From the NCBI RefSeq assembly GCF_029867415.1, contig NW_026705188.1, positions 1-64,000 of the forward strand: a DNA stretch of 64,000 bases. The letters are read 5' to 3'. This DNA is from Vicia villosa (lineage: Eukaryota > Streptophyta > Magnoliopsida > Fabales > Fabaceae). Positions within the stretch are counted from its first letter, which is position 1, and the number at the start of each line of letters is the position of its first letter. Of this stretch, positions 33,625-46,985 are shown in pieces. Below the pieces are notes generated by a model, which was not told the DNA's origin, searched no databases, and saw nothing but the letters and a program-made list of their open reading frames with translations. Made by a program: the position numbers and the translations under genes.

Positions 33625-35049
33625 TCATTTAATTTGCCAAATTAATGGAGAAAACCGAACTTTTGTTTGAATTTTATTTTGCATAGCTATCACCATGTCA
33701 TTTTCCTCTTTTTGTTCATATTTTGGAGCAAATCCTCAACACAAGATCTAATATTTTTTCTATAGGTTTTCTAAGTTTTTCAACATCTTTGTGTGACTTC
33801 ATCCTATCTGATTTACTCCTCTTATAACATAATAATATTTATGTATTTTCTCTGAATGCTCAAACATAATCACCTAAATTTGTTTTCACCATTTTTCTCC
33901 ACTATAGATGTTACTTCAACACCCTCTTTAATATTGTTATTTCTAATTTTATTTTGTCTAATTTTATCATACACCTAACATAACATCTTCATTTATGTTA
34001 ACTTTATTTAATTTTATTTTGTATTCTTCACCATCGAACATTGTGTCTCCTACAATATTCATCACTTATAGTTGTTCAATAAAAGATTTCTTCGGTTTAA
34101 ATTGTACTTTAATCCTTCAGTATTAATATTGGGGATTAAATTGATAATAAGTGTTTGAATATAAGAATTGAATGAATAATAAATTATACAATATTGTCAA
34201 CAACAAAAAAAGACTTAACTTATAGTGAGTGGTTATCTATAATTATCACCTTGTCATTATCGAATACCTTAGAAAATATTAAGGTAACGAGACAAATTAA
34301 AAAGATTCTACAAACACAGGGATTAACTTGCTAATATGCTCCATTTATTTTGGGTGTGTTCGAATAATATGTCCAAAATGTGTGTGGATCCAAAAACTAT
34401 TGTAGATAAATAATGTTTGCGAATTCCAACTATCCTTCTTTTATATGCACCATAGACATCACTAGCATTAACATAAGATCTTCTTTATCGGAAGTGACTC
34501 ATGGCATGGGACACACCTTTGATGGACCCCGATCGCATGCATTTAAATCTTTTTTATTAAATTTTAAAATACAAACAATCATTAAAAACCTTAAAGTTAG
34601 GTGTTTGATTTTGAAAGATGTCACAAAAACCATACAAAAACCACTTTATTCACCCACCTTAAAAAAATCCCAATATTATCAACATTATCTGATGACTGCC
34701 ATGTGGCATACAATTCAAATAAGGAAGCACCCAAAACCATATATGAAAGAAGAAAAAAAAGAACATGGAAAAGTCATGGACTGAAACTAATTGCTTAAGG
34801 GAAACGACATTGAAACTAGTTTTTGCTCTTATCATGGAAGCAAATAGAAGGCAAAGACTATCCATTTAGGCAGAACTTAAAAGTACACAGGAAAAAACTA
34901 AGCTAATATCAAAAGGTTCACACTCTCCTCTCTCCATTCCTGGTAAGCACTAAGGTAGTTAGGCCTTCTCTTTGACTTTTATTGCTTTCATTCACATATC
35001 ACATTCTTCAACTTTGGCCAATCTGGTATCTACAATTTTACACGGGTTC
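33625..35049. other. 3' flank of the H+-ATPase gene and AT-rich spacer
   Basis: The last 200-300 bp before 35050 are probably the 3' UTR of the H+-ATPase (minus strand). An open frame at 34413-34784 (+) has no recognisable motif and is not supported as a gene. Nothing else was seen. Confidence 0.45.
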
Positions 35050-38000
35050 TCACACAGTGTAGTGCTGCTGGATGGTATCAATGTCCAAACCTTTTAGCTT
35101 CACGACGGACTCGACATGTCCTTTGAGTGTGTGGAGCTCACGAAGCCTGTAAGTAATACACAATAATGCAATCGAATCAATCTTTGTATCAATATGTAGT
35201 AATGAGGAATGAGGATGATTATATATGTATGCACAGCTGCTTGCTTACCTTGCAACTTCAGCTCTTCTCTTGGCCTGCTCGGCAATTTCGGAGAGTTCTC
35301 TGTAACTGCTCTTCTCGTTGAAAATACCAGAACTCTCTGGTGGTTGAAGTCCATGTAGAGTCCTCTGAGCATGTGCCCATTGAGCTTCCCTCTCTTCTTT
35401 TCCGTAGTCTTTCTTGGTGGTGAAGGCAGTCTGTTACACATTTTCAAACAAACAATTCATGAATATCTTCATTCACCATTTTAAGAAACACGAAAAGAAT
35501 TGGTTAGTTAATGAATGAACCAATAATACCTTGTTGTCTAGGAGATTGTTCCATGCCTTGCCACTCAATATGTAGCGGATGGCAAACTTCATCACGTCGA
35601 GTGGAATATAGAAGACAATACTGTAGAGCCAGATCACTCCTGCCCAACCCCAACCAATTCCTTGTACCTTTGCAAATCCCCAGTTGGCATATACTGCTAT
35701 TAATGTAGCAATCTGAAACAAGACACATAGTTCAAAACATTATTATTATTATTCTTTCTCCACCCTTTCCAAAAAATATAAAATATTGAAGCATCGGCAT
35801 TCCTTACCAGCTGAGCAATAAAGAAAGCAATGACTAGTAGTGCTCCAGGGCGTTCAAGAAACGACCAACCACGAGAACGGGTCACAAATATCAAAGCCTG
35901 GCTAACTATACTGACTTGAAGATACAAAGCAGACATCATTTCATCATGATTCAGGTGCTTAACTCCAAAATTGTCCTGGAAAAATAATGAAGGAGCATTA
36001 ATATATTTGATCCAAAACAAGAAGTTGAATATAGATAGGCCAGTTTAATTATTTCTTACAGGGAAGAATTGATTTTCTTTGATTGCCCAGAAGAATATCA
36101 CAGTCATCAGAGCTAAATAACCTCCAAGAACAATGCCAGTAGCAAAGATTTCATTCAATTTCCAGCTATCGGGTAAGGGAGATGGAACCACCCTATCTTT
36201 TGAAATTGTCATGATTGTTCCTGATAGTAGTATAAAAATTAATGTCAGACTATCATATTATCAGTCAGCAAAATCATTAAGGGAATTCAAGGCTTATTCA
36301 GAGAAATATCTGCAAAGAGCTTTACCATCATTAAGAATGGCAATAATCAAGACCATGAAAGGTGAGAAGTCAAATTTCCAGATCAGTGCAATGAACATGA
36401 ATCCAAACTGCATTCAAATGAAAAAACAACAAAAACTCAACCGATAAATATTATTTCATCTCTTCTCATGATAAAGTTACATGCAGGGATTACATTATTA
36501 TTTACTTACCACTATACGGATAGTGATAGATACTGCATAGATCTGCAATGCAAAGAAAATAATGGAAAAAGTGTTAATTGAGAAACAACAAGAGCAAAAT
36601 ATATTGATTGTGTAGAAAGCAGATAGCAACGAACCGTGTAGTTTTTCATCCTTTGGAAAATAGCCCTACTAGTTAAGACAGCACTGATGATAACACTCAA
36701 TCCAGGTTCTGTCAATACAATATCAGAAGCTCCTCTTGCGGCATCCGTAGCATCAGCAACAGCGATTCCAATATCAGCCTTCTTCAAAGCTGGAGCATCG
36801 TTGACACCATCTCCAGTCATTCCACAGATGTGTTTCCTCTCTTGCAACTTCTTTACAATTTCATATTTGTGCTCTGTGAGTATAAATAGGATATGGTAAG
36901 CAGAGAAATCGAAAGTATTCTCAGAGAAAGTAAAGGGGGGGGGAAATAATCATGGTGAAAATGGTTCTGCACGAACCTGGAAATACCCCAGCAAATCCAT
37001 CTGCCTTCTCAATCAGCTCTTCAACTGGAAGTGCAGCAATACTTGCATCTTTGTCTTGACCAAGCAAGGTAGCAGATGGGTACATATTAGTTCCCATCCC
37101 AAGTCTCCTCCCGGTCTCCTTTGCTATGGCAAGTTGATCACCTTAAAAACAGAACAAAAGTACAAATATTAACTTGAGGATGCTTGATGTCATTGAAAAA
37201 AAATATGGGAGAGATGGGAAGGATATGAATGAGAGTGGTTACCAGTAATCATCTTAACATTGACACCAAGATGAAGAGCTCTCCGAATAGTTTCAGCACT
37301 GTCATGCCTAGGTGGGTCAAACAGTGACAACAAACCAACAAACTGCCAAGGACCACCAGCGCTTTCTTTAGTTTTCTCAGGAACCTCCTGCAGAATAGCA
37401 CAGAAGACCATAGGGATCAGTGAAAAGAAATATAATTTTCAAGACAAACTTCAAACGTGAATACTTGATATAAAATACCTGTCTAGAAACAGCAAGAGAA
37501 CGAAGACCTCTCTCTGCAAACTTGTCAATAATAGCATGGATGTTTCTCTTTGCATCTTCCCTAAGGTTACACAGGTTCATGATCTGTTCACAGCAAAAAT
37601 AAGTTCATGTTGGAACATAACTAGAAATCATACAGGCATACTGAACAATCAGAAACATCAGCTTACCTGCTCTGGAGCACCTTTGCTTGCACGGTGCCAA
37701 TTTCCATTGCTATCAATGTAAGTCAAGGCAGTTCTCTTGTCAACGGGGTTGAATGGTAAGAAATGAACCTCTCTTACTCCAGCCCTTGCCTGCACAGGGA
37801 AAATATTTGATCAAGAATTCAGTCATATAAACATTTTTCTAACAGCATGTCAAACTATAGCAATTGATGCAATTTTATAGAGAAATTACCTCTTTTGGAT
37901 CAGCTAGAGTTCCAACAATGGCAGCATCAATTGCATCCTGATTTTCAATCCTAGAAGCCCTTGCAGCAAGAAGCATCACATGTTCCTTGTCGACACCCTT

Positions 38001-41000
38001 TTCAAATACCTCAATCAAGTTCTTGTCAACACTCAACTTGTTAAGCGTAAGTGTACCGGTCTTGTCACTGCAAAGTACATCCATACCAGCCATTTCTTCA
38101 ATAGCAGTCATACGTTTGGTAATCGCACCTTGCTGAGAGAGCCTGTGTGAACCAATGGCCATTGTTACAGACAACACAGTGGGCATAGCAATAGGAATTC
38201 CTCCGATCAAAAGGACCAAAAGGTTGTCAATTCCGTCTCTGTACTTGCGGTGCTGAATTGGGTACATGACTATGATCTCAGCCAACATACCAACTGCAAT
38301 GGAACAAATACAGAAGTTTCCAATTGCGGTAAGCACCTTCTGGAAATGTCCAACTTGGTTGGTACTGTCGACAAGGTGAGCTGCTTTTCCGAAAAATGTG
38401 TGGACACCAGTTGCAATGACAACAGCTTCAATTTCACCTTGTTTACAGGTTGAGCCAGAGAAAACTTCTTGCCCAGGACTTCTAGTCACAGGAAGTGATT
38501 CTCCAGTCAAAGCAGACTGATCAATCTTTAAAGGATCACCTTCAAGAAGACGAGCATCAGCTGGAACAATATCACCTAGTTTGATGCTAATAATGTCTCC
38601 AGGGACTAAAATTGCAGCTTCCTGCTCAGACCATTTACCATCCCTAAGAACCTGCAAAAGTGTGGCAATTTTGAGTCAGTCCATCAAGCAATTTTGTTAC
38701 TTCTAAATGCATAAACAGTTCAATAGCATATAACCATGAAGCAAAACAATCAACTCAGAGCTTATAAACCATTTAGTTTTGTTTTTCAACAAATGATATA
38801 GCATTTTTCTGATGATTCGACTGGTGAGGGAGACACTTGTAAACCATTCATTAAAGCACATTTCCTCTTAATAACGGGAAACATTAAAGGCCTCGTAGGC
38901 TGCACAAACATTTATCAATTGATTCATATGCCTACTTAATTATTTGGTGAGAACACAGACAAAAAATTCAATTTATTATACCTTTGTCTTAGGAGCAAGA
39001 CCAGCCATAAGAGCTGCAGCAGCATTACCGGCATTATTTTCTTCAATGAAACTGATGGTGGAATTGATCACCAACAAGCAAACAATACCGACAAAATCTT
39101 GCCAATCCGGAGGCCTTCCGTCACCATTTGCAAGACCAATTGCCATCAAAGCAGCGGCTTCCATGACCCATGACAGAGGATTCCACATGAACCCAAGAAA
39201 CTTGAGAAGCTTGCTTTCCTGAATTATTAAATTATTACCAATCAGCAATTGCATTAGTAGTTGCATATTTTCAACATGTTAACCATTAATTAATGTATCA
39301 TTAAGAAAGGAACCTTTTTCTCCTCTAGCTTGTTTGGTCCAAATATCTGAAGCCGATTGGCTCCTTCCTCCGAGGACAAACCTTCTTTGGTACATTTCAA
39401 TTGCTCAAACACTTCCTCAACCGGAATATGTTCCTGCAAATTAACAAATCATATTAAAATTTTGATACTTTCCTACATTCTAAAACAAGAAATGATGTTG
39501 CAAATTGAATAACTTCTTTATTACAATTTAGCAATCTTTTATTCCTTTTTCTCTTTCAAAGCTTCATGAATGCAATTGTTTCTTCATTTTTGTACATTTT
39601 TCTGTTCTTAGTATGTCATCATTAGTTGAAAAAAATATTTATCAAGAGAAGGACCATTTTTTTACTAAAAATTTAAAAACCCAGAAGCCAAATCAAACAG
39701 AATCACTTAAAAGAAATTCATAAATTTCAACTTCAAAAAATATTTATAGAAACAAAGTCAAACAGATTCATTTTGATTTGATTGTGTTTGTCAAAAGAGG
39801 AAAATATAATAATATTTTCAATACAAATAATTAGAACCGTGAAGCTAACAACCGTTGAATCAAAAAGATAAAAAGCAAGTGGTGGTGGTGGTCACGTAGA
39901 TCAGAAGCCAACAACCAATCACAAAAAGCGTTGACTAACACGCTTACGCTTACCACCGCCCAAAACCGCACAGTGTCTTATCTCACAAGAGAGAGACACA
40001 TACAACCAGCAACCCATGTGTGACACCTTGTCCAGTTGCTTTCACATACATCTTAGGTCCCGTTTGTTTACATTATTATACACCAAAAATCATTTTTCTT
40101 TCCACAATAACTTGCCCAACAGAATACATATACTATACAATATACATACCCTTTTTTTAATTATAAAAAATAAATAAATAAATTTTTTAATGACAAAACG
40201 GAATCACTTCCCAAAGAAAGAGTACAGGACAAACTTCCATTAAGAAAGCAACAGTGTTTATTGAAAACCGTACACAAGAGGTTGAAGCTAAGGGCAAAAT
40301 AGACAAAATGAAAAAAGAATGGTCCCTGTTGTGTCAGATATAAGGATCGTAAAATCATAAATGTGTGAGAGTTACTATGAAAACCGTTTATCAGTTAATG
40401 GAAAAATAACCTGAATTTTTTTTTTAAAGATAAAAGTACCACGGAAGAGTACTTAAAAAAAAAAATTCCCACTGCCAAACAAGGCGCAGACACAGAAAGA
40501 GACACACGATTAGACACATGGTAGTAAATAAATAACACATCCAAACAAATCAAAAGTTAAAAATAATAACACCACCAAAAAATAATAATAATAATAATTA
40601 TTATTATTATTATTATTATTATTATTTATTCAAATATAAAAAAAGTGTATTGAATACGTTAACCTAACTCTGTCAATCACGTTTGTTTAGATCCACTTAT
40701 TCGCTGGAAAATAAAATTAAAAAATAAAACCTAAAGTTATTATTCCGTATAAATTAGAATACTGCGTATAATTGAAGAGATTAATTTAATTACTAGAGCT
40801 TAATTTTTTCTTTAATTTAATTTTTCTTGAGTGAAACAATTAGGGAAAAAAATTGCTAATAATTCTAAAAATTAAAATCAAAATTGGGAGAAAATTTTAT
40901 ATACAAACAAGGTAAGAACAATAGAAGTTGCACATGAAAGGAAAATTGAGAATTCAGAAATCTTTGAATCAGGTTAACGAAAATTGACTATGAAGTCAAT

Positions 41001-41092
41001 CGAAAAAAAGAGAGGTGGTTTGTGAGGGATTATACCAGATCAACGGTCTCGTTCTTGATTTCTTCTAGGGTGATGGATTTGCTGGCCGCCAT
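35050..41092 (-). CDS. Plasma-membrane H+-ATPase, P3A type (16 exons, 952 aa)
   Basis: Pumps protons out of the cell using ATP, energising nutrient uptake and turgor. Exons: 41092-41036, 39433-39314, 39218-38982, 38651-37890, 37789-37667, 37583-37479, 37387-37243, 37141-36977, 36873-36635, 36542-36510, 36407-36326, 36220-36060, 35975-35808, 35712-35530, 35430-35249, 35146-35050. All introns are GT-AG and the sum is 2859 nt, open to TGA. Landmarks: TGES 187-190 (actuator), phosphorylated Asp334 in [18 protein letters not shown] at 591-599 (P domain), and Asp689 in ILNDGTIMTI, the counterpart of the proton-binding Asp684 of AHA2. The regulatory C-terminus ends QQHYTV; Thr951 is the penultimate residue whose phosphorylation recruits 14-3-3 proteins. 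The start [19 protein letters not shown] and the C-terminal wording point to subfamily I (AHA1/2/3-like), by memory of the family. No defect is visible, so it is a functional gene. A large first intron (1602 bp) holds a microsatellite. Confidence 0.97.
40581..40625. repeat. (AAT)n(ATT)n palindromic microsatellite in intron 1
   Basis: Six AAT units run straight into about nine ATT units, forming a self-complementary block within the first intron of the H+-ATPase gene. Confidence 0.93.
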
Positions 41093-41156
41093 GAGTGGTT
41101 GTTATGAGGAGGAGGATGAAGATTGTGGCGGTGGTGGTGGTGGAAATTGGGAAGAA

Positions 41157-41186
41157 TCAGAGGAGAGAAAGAGGAAAAGGGTTCAT
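41157..41186 (-). CDS. Upstream ORF of the H+-ATPase, 9 codons
   Basis: In the probable leader, ATG at 41186 opens a frame MNPFPLSLL ending in TGA at 41157, 64 bp before the main ATG at 41092. It lies about 75 bp downstream of the TATA box, so it should be within the transcript. Short uORFs in plasma-membrane H+-ATPase leaders have been described for tobacco pma genes, where they modulate translation. The surrounding leader is pyrimidine-rich with a CCACCACCACC run. Confidence 0.6.
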   Translation of the reverse strand: MNPFPLSLL

Positions 41187-41260
41187 GAGGAAGAGAATTG
41201 AGGAGAGAAAGTGAGAAATGTGTAATATGAGAGGATTTTGAGAGCTGCGGAGAAGTGTCT

Positions 41261-41267
41261 CTTTATA
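41261..41267 (-). promoter_or_regulatory. TATA box of the H+-ATPase gene
   Basis: TATAAAG on the minus strand, about 170 bp before the main ATG. A start about 30 bp downstream gives a leader of roughly 140 nt, rich in CT and CCA. Confidence 0.6.
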
Positions 41268-41687
41268 GTAGTCACAAGAACTAAATGGAGAGAGAGAGAT
41301 GAGAGAGAGTTTAATTTTGGTGATGTTGACTATGATTATACATTGGACTTCGAAACCCACTTACTACCGTTTTAATTTGGTTTACGAAAGTGCCCTTGTT
41401 AGGGTTTTTTTTATAGAAAATTGCCCCTTGACTAGATTTTTATTTTTTTTGAGAAGAGCTATTAGGTAATTACTTGGGTTGAATAATGGTGTTTTGTTTT
41501 AGGGTTTTGAATTATAATGTGGCGTAATAGTATAATATAGGATGAGTCAAATCAAGTGGTTAGTCGTCATTTAATTGTTATCGTTTAGGTTTAACTAGTT
41601 TAGGTTTAAGTAATTAGGTGTGTTTGAGTTTAATTTTTTGAGCAAAAGAAAAAATGGAGTTGAAAATGTATGACAAACGAGATGAAA

Positions 41688-42541
41688 TAGGGGTGATAAA
41701 ACGGATCGGATTTGTTAGATAAGGCCGTTTAATTCATCACTTTTGGTGGGTTAAGCTGGGATTTTTGGTTCAGTGCTTTAAGTTGGTCCATTCTGCCTAA
41801 TTTATTTTAAAAACAGGCCAAGGCAGGTTCTTTCTGTGGACTTTTTCTTTAAATTTTTTTATACTTACAATAAAAATTGGATAGCACATTAAGACAATCT
41901 ACTAAATTTATTTTCTTTTTATTGATACAAAACATGAATTTGAATACTTACCTTTAATGCCGTCATAAATTAGAAAACTTGTTTTCTTGTTGTTTCATAT
42001 TGACTGTGGATGCAAGTTGCAACCATGAAACTCAATATTTTATGAGATAAGAATTACAAAATCTAAAAATAATGAAATAGTAAAAATAAAATTATTGTTT
42101 AGTAAAATACTACAACTTTTTTTACATATTTTATTATTTAACTCTTAAAGATAAGTATTATTGTTTGGATGATAATGACATGTAGTTTAAAAAACCAATC
42201 GTTAGTTGGTCTAGTGGTGAATAGCGCTAGACTTGGCAGGGAGAATCACGGTTCGATCCCCCGCAACTGTGATTGGGAGGAGGCTGGAACCACTTGATGC
42301 CAGAACTGACCTCCGAACCGGACTAAACCGGTGGTGATAAACTAAAAGATAAAATAATAAATTATAAAATATATATATAAATAAAATAGTAAATTAAATT
42401 GAAAAATATATTTAAAAATGACGGGCCGGTCTGACTTGACTTTAGAGCTCAGACGTCTAAGTTGGCTCGTCTAACCTTTTTTTTTACGGACTTAAACGGG
42501 GTGGATCTAAACGGGGCGGACCGCCCGCTTTGCCAACCCTA
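41688..42541. mobile_element. hAT-like non-autonomous element with nested SINE
   Basis: Ends TAGGGGTGATAAAACGG and GCTTTGCCAACCCTA are inverted at their tips. Flanks AGATGAAA (41680-41687) and AGATGTGG (42541-42548) share only the first five bases, so the duplication is diverged. The GC-rich ends (GGGGCGGACCGCCCG on the right) and AT-rich core match the other hAT-like copies here. A SINE lies inside, so this element was present first. Confidence 0.55.
42199..42345 (+). mobile_element. tRNA-derived SINE
   Basis: The head has Pol III promoter boxes: an A-box-like TTGGTCTAGTGG (42206-42217) and B box GGTTCGATCCC (42250-42260), spaced as in a tRNA. A conserved non-tRNA body follows (GAGGCTGGAACCACTTGATG, CCGAACCGGACTAAACCGG), then an AT-rich tail. 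This head-body combination is a SINE, not a tRNA gene: no acceptor stem closes. It lies within a hAT-like element. Confidence 0.82.
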
Positions 42542-43077
42542 GATGTGGGGTGCGTAGTCATTACGATGGAAAAAATATTTTAATAAATTTTATAATATAA
42601 TACTAAGTTTTTAAAAATAAAATCCAAGACCAACGAAAAATAAATATGTAGAAAAAGATATGTCAAATAATGATTTGTCACGATTCAAAATTATACCTCC
42701 TGTAATTATATGTCTTTGTTCAATTATTAACTAAGTCAATTTAACTTAAAAAAACAATTTAATATTTTCTTAAATTTAATATTATATAATATGTATACTT
42801 GTCTAATGTATTTTTTTACACTAAGAATTTAATTCATTTCATTCAATAACTATTGTTCAATATAAGGATGAATCACTTCAACAAAGTTACGCCTAGTCCA
42901 GGAGCGGAGTCAAATATTTCATATTGGGTTGGCTAAATATAGGAGAAATTATTAATTAAAGTATATTGAAAAATAAGAAATAATATTGTTTAAAGCAATA
43001 CATTTATAATGAAAACCAAGTATCAAATATGAAGGATTAGCAGATATAAAAGTGAGTGAGAAACTTGAGAGGTGGTG

Positions 43078-43610
43078 ACCGTGTTTTAAAAGCCATACTG
43101 GACCGACCAGTTGAATCGTGGATCGGAAGGGTCGTTGGCAATATTTGAATGTTGGATTAGATAAGCTATTAAACTAGTGAGAGCCGCACAAAACCGACCA
43201 AAACCGTTAAAAATTAGCGAACTGGCGATTTTGGAAAACCAACTAATTAAATGCTTGTTTTACTTTGCTTGAACAAAACGACTAAATTTATTAGATACCG
43301 CACTTATTTTGTTATTTAGTTTATGTTCCAATTAGATTTTGTTCAAAAATTATGTTGATTTGTATTTTGTATTATTTTGTTGTGTGTGATGGTTATGTTT
43401 AGAATTTGAATTTAAAGAATGAATTTGTAAAATTATATTTTGAAAATTGGTAGGTGTCATGATTTTTTTAGAGATCGAGTCATATCGTTCTATCGGCTTA
43501 TTCAATTAAATTATCTAATTTAGTCATGTGGTTCGACCTGTGAGCCAATAATTCAATCAATAAACTAGTAATTCATTCTTATGGATTTGATGACCGGTCT
43601 AATTTTTAAA
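43078..43610. repeat. Probable old MITE
   Basis: The left GTGTTTTAAAAGCCATACTG with GACCGACCAG loosely mirrors GATGACCGGTCTAATTTTTA with AACC on the right. Such CCGGT-rich ends around TTTTAAA are seen in plant MITEs. Similarity between the arms is weak. Confidence 0.4.
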
Positions 43611-43636
43611 CCTATAAGAGGAGAAAAAAATGAGAG

Positions 43637-43744
<108 letters not shown>

Positions 43745-44890
43745 GTTGGTGTGGCTATAGCCACAGCATGCCTTAGAGTGGATTCGCCCATGGCCTAGTC
43801 TAAGAATTGTCCGCTTTGGCTAACAAGTGAACAATCAAATTCGTTTAGCGCTTGACAAACTTTACCTTAAAGTTAGGAAAAACATACAGTAAAATTTTAA
43901 TCGACTTAATAATTAAGCTAAATTCAGAACTGCCCTCTTTACTAGCATGGATAGCTTGAACCACTACTTGAGAATCACATTCAAATTGTACTTGGTCCAA
44001 TTGCATTTGGATGGCCGCCTAGAGTGCTTCCTTTAAGGCCATGGCTTCTGCTTCTACGATTAAATAGAGCTCGTAGTCCTATGCTATACCTGCAAATACA
44101 AAGTTATTGTGATAGTCTCTAACACACCAACTCTTATCCGTCGTCTTCCTTTGACGGTTAAACCCGACATCCACATTACACTTCAACCACCCATTACTCA
44201 GCGAATTCCAACCTTACTGGTGTTGATTATCGATACTATCGGAGATTTGATCATCATGGGCTCTAAACCAATCTTGCCAAGTATGAAAAGCTTGAGTACC
44301 TAACTGCACATAACCATCTCTTTCATTATTCCAGATGAAATTATTTCTATTATTCCGCAGTATCCAAATCACTACAGTAACTCTCCTGGTAACTAGCCTA
44401 TCTTCCTTACTACAAACATCTAGGAGAATTGATTTAACATAATTGAAAATATCTAGCCTGGGTTATACAATAGAGGACAACCCAGTTGTGCGCCCTCCAA
44501 CATTGGTTAATAGAATTACATCCAAAGAACACGTGTCATTCATCTTCCTCACTGTCGTCACACAATTGACAATGCAAAGGACAGGGTACAAAATGTTGAC
44601 GAAGATTGATACGAGTTGGAGGACAGGCTATATAGATACGCCAAATTAAGTGTTTTGCTCTAGGAGGAGCTTTAATATTCCACAAACTACACCAATCTCC
44701 TTCCACACTCGAGTTCATCTGATTTGGTTGGATCCTCCTCAATGCCATGTACACTGATTGGACATTACACTTCACATTCTGCTCATCTCTCCACACTATC
44801 CTATCTTCTACAACATCAGTCAATAACGGGACATTTAGAATCTCGTTTGCGACTTCTTGTGTAAACAAATGTCTAACTTTTTGCACGTCC
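43745..44890 (-). pseudogene. LINE ORF2 3' end: zf-RVT plus decayed RNase H
   Basis: Minus frame 44886-44536 encodes VWRDEQNVKCNVQSVYMALR...WCSLWNIKAPPRAKHLIWRIYIACPPTRINLRQ...CPLHCQLCDDSEED. This is the zf-RVT region of plant LINE-type reverse transcriptases, with the typical W..P.K...W...PT...L and C..C pattern. Broken frames further on (WLKCNVDVGFN..., VEAEAMALKEAL, FECDSQVVVQAIH) are the RNase H domain. Stops and frameshifts make it dead, and the RT core is absent. The region ends next to the TA microsatellite. Confidence 0.8.
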
Positions 44891-44899
44891 CATAATGTC

Positions 44900-46530
44900 T
44901 AACTTTTTACACGTCCCATTTAGAATCTTGTTGTCTAATGTATTAAGTTAATACAAACACTTTATTCAAATGATTTTAACAAAGACAAAACTACACATTT
45001 AGGGTTTGTTTGTTTTATCTTTACAAAAATATTTTTTCTCTTTGTATTTTTAAAAATGATTTTTATAAAAATATTTTTTAGAATATTAAAAAAATTTAAA
45101 TTAATTTTTTATAAATTGAAGTAGCTTTGAAATTAAATAATTTCTTAAAAATTTAATATCTAAATTAAAGTTTAATAAAATACTTAAAATAACATTTTAA
45201 AAATAATTATTCAGCCAAAATTTTTATTTGAGTTTTTAATTAAAGAAATTCTTTGTAAAAAATTGTTAACAAAAATATATAACCTTTTTGAAAAATACTA
45301 AAACAAACGGGCATTAAACGTTTGCGATGTATTCATATAACTATTGAATATGAGATTTTATTGACTAATTTATAAGAGAAATAAATAAAAAATAAAAAAT
45401 TTATTAATAATTAATATTATTCTGTTTTTCTATGATAGATAGATGACTCATATATCTTCATTGTCATAGTATTTGTTAATTAAAAATTATTAAAATATTT
45501 TTTAAAAATATAATTAAAAATATGTAGTTATTCCATAAAAAATAAAGAAGTTTTGAAAAGTTTTGCATTTGGAGACAAGAATTATTTATGATCCATTTTC
45601 TCCTTTTTATTTTTTATTTTGAACTGCCTCAAAAAGATATTTATATTTTAACTTGCTTAACTTTTTTAAGTTATGCATTATTTATAGTTGTATTAAGCAT
45701 TCATCTAGATTTATGATTAAAAAACAACAATTTGCATAAATGGATAGAAATTTCACCCACCTTTTCTTTAACTTTAGTGTAACACTAAATTATATTGCCT
45801 CTCAAACTCAAAGTATTTGGTCAAACTCGGCCTCTAATATATTTAATATTTATTCAAAATAAATTACGGAGTACTATTTTATACTTTTTTTTTTGAAAAA
45901 ACAAAGAAAATTTAATACAAACTATTTATGGCATAGAGAATGCTCTAAACAGAAAACAAACAAACAATTTATTATATTATTTAATTAAAAGTCAAAATTT
46001 TAGACGAAACATCAAATAGAAATTTTATTTTTTAATCTCATAACTTTTTATTAATGAAGCAGACTCTTTATCCCAAGATTCATATAGTAACAAATTATGA
46101 CGGAACATCATGAAACATCATGTCACATGGTTCATGAGAGCTTTTTCATGTATCAAAAACTATGTGAACCACTATTTTACTTTAAACATAAATACAAAAT
46201 AAAGTATAAAATAAAAATAATTTAAATAATATTATTTATATAATACAAATGATAAAAATAATTATACTAAAAATTAAAATGAAACAATTATTTTTAGATG
46301 GACGAGGAAGAGTTGTGCTGTTAATGAGATAATTTTTTTTTTTTGTTACAAAGATAATATAAAGAACCACAAAACAATATTAATTTTGGAAAGCTGTCTT
46401 AGACTATGGTGAACAAAATGACATGGTGATCCACCGTACTATTTCCCTATACTTTTAATATAAAAATAAACAATTGTTAAGGCTATAAGAATTGTTAAAA
46501 AATATAAAAATATAAAGGATTTCTTTTGAA
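44900..46530. other. AT-rich region with one MITE-like unit
   Basis: About 45000-45313 has mirrored ends (TAGGGTTTGTTTGTTTTATC and ACTAAAACAAACGGGCA) and an AT-rich core, probably a MITE. No target duplication was resolved. The rest holds no gene. Confidence 0.4.
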
Positions 46531-46985
46531 ATTTGACAGATATTGTCAGACTGATATTATTTGAACACTTCATGAGACACATGTATTAAGCGAAATCAAT
46601 CACGAATACCATTTTGGGTGACTAGGCTCATTTTGGGCGCTTGCCTATCCATCATGCATTTAGCGTGCTCTTGTCATGGGAATGTCTCTTATAGTCTAAT
46701 AAAATTATAACAATCCACAATCCCTCAAGCACGAGGCCTCGAGCGAGACTTTGACAGTCGAGTCCCTCAAGTGTTGCTTGGAGCGAGTTCAAGAAGACAA
46801 GGAAATAACCTTGTCTTTCAGGGTTCATTAATGAAGACATTCAAACTTTATGGCGATTTTTTTCATGATATTTGAATTTCATCTTAGTTTGTTCATTAAT
46901 TTTGAAGTTTATATTGTCTTAGTTGCATGAGCTTATTGTTCGAGTGAGTCTCTCAAGCATTTCATGGGTGATCCTGTCAAGCATT

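Noticed and set aside
34413..34784. Plus-strand frame of 123 codons downstream of the H+-ATPase gene
   Set aside because: No motif, no family resemblance and no intron or promoter context; composition fits chance in AT-rich DNA.
36133..36447. Open plus-strand frame of 104 codons
   Set aside because: It is antisense to exons 11 and 12 of the H+-ATPase gene, whose coding sense is on the minus strand.
42201..42260. Possible tRNA gene (A and B boxes)
   Set aside because: No closing acceptor stem, and the conserved body that follows is that of a SINE.
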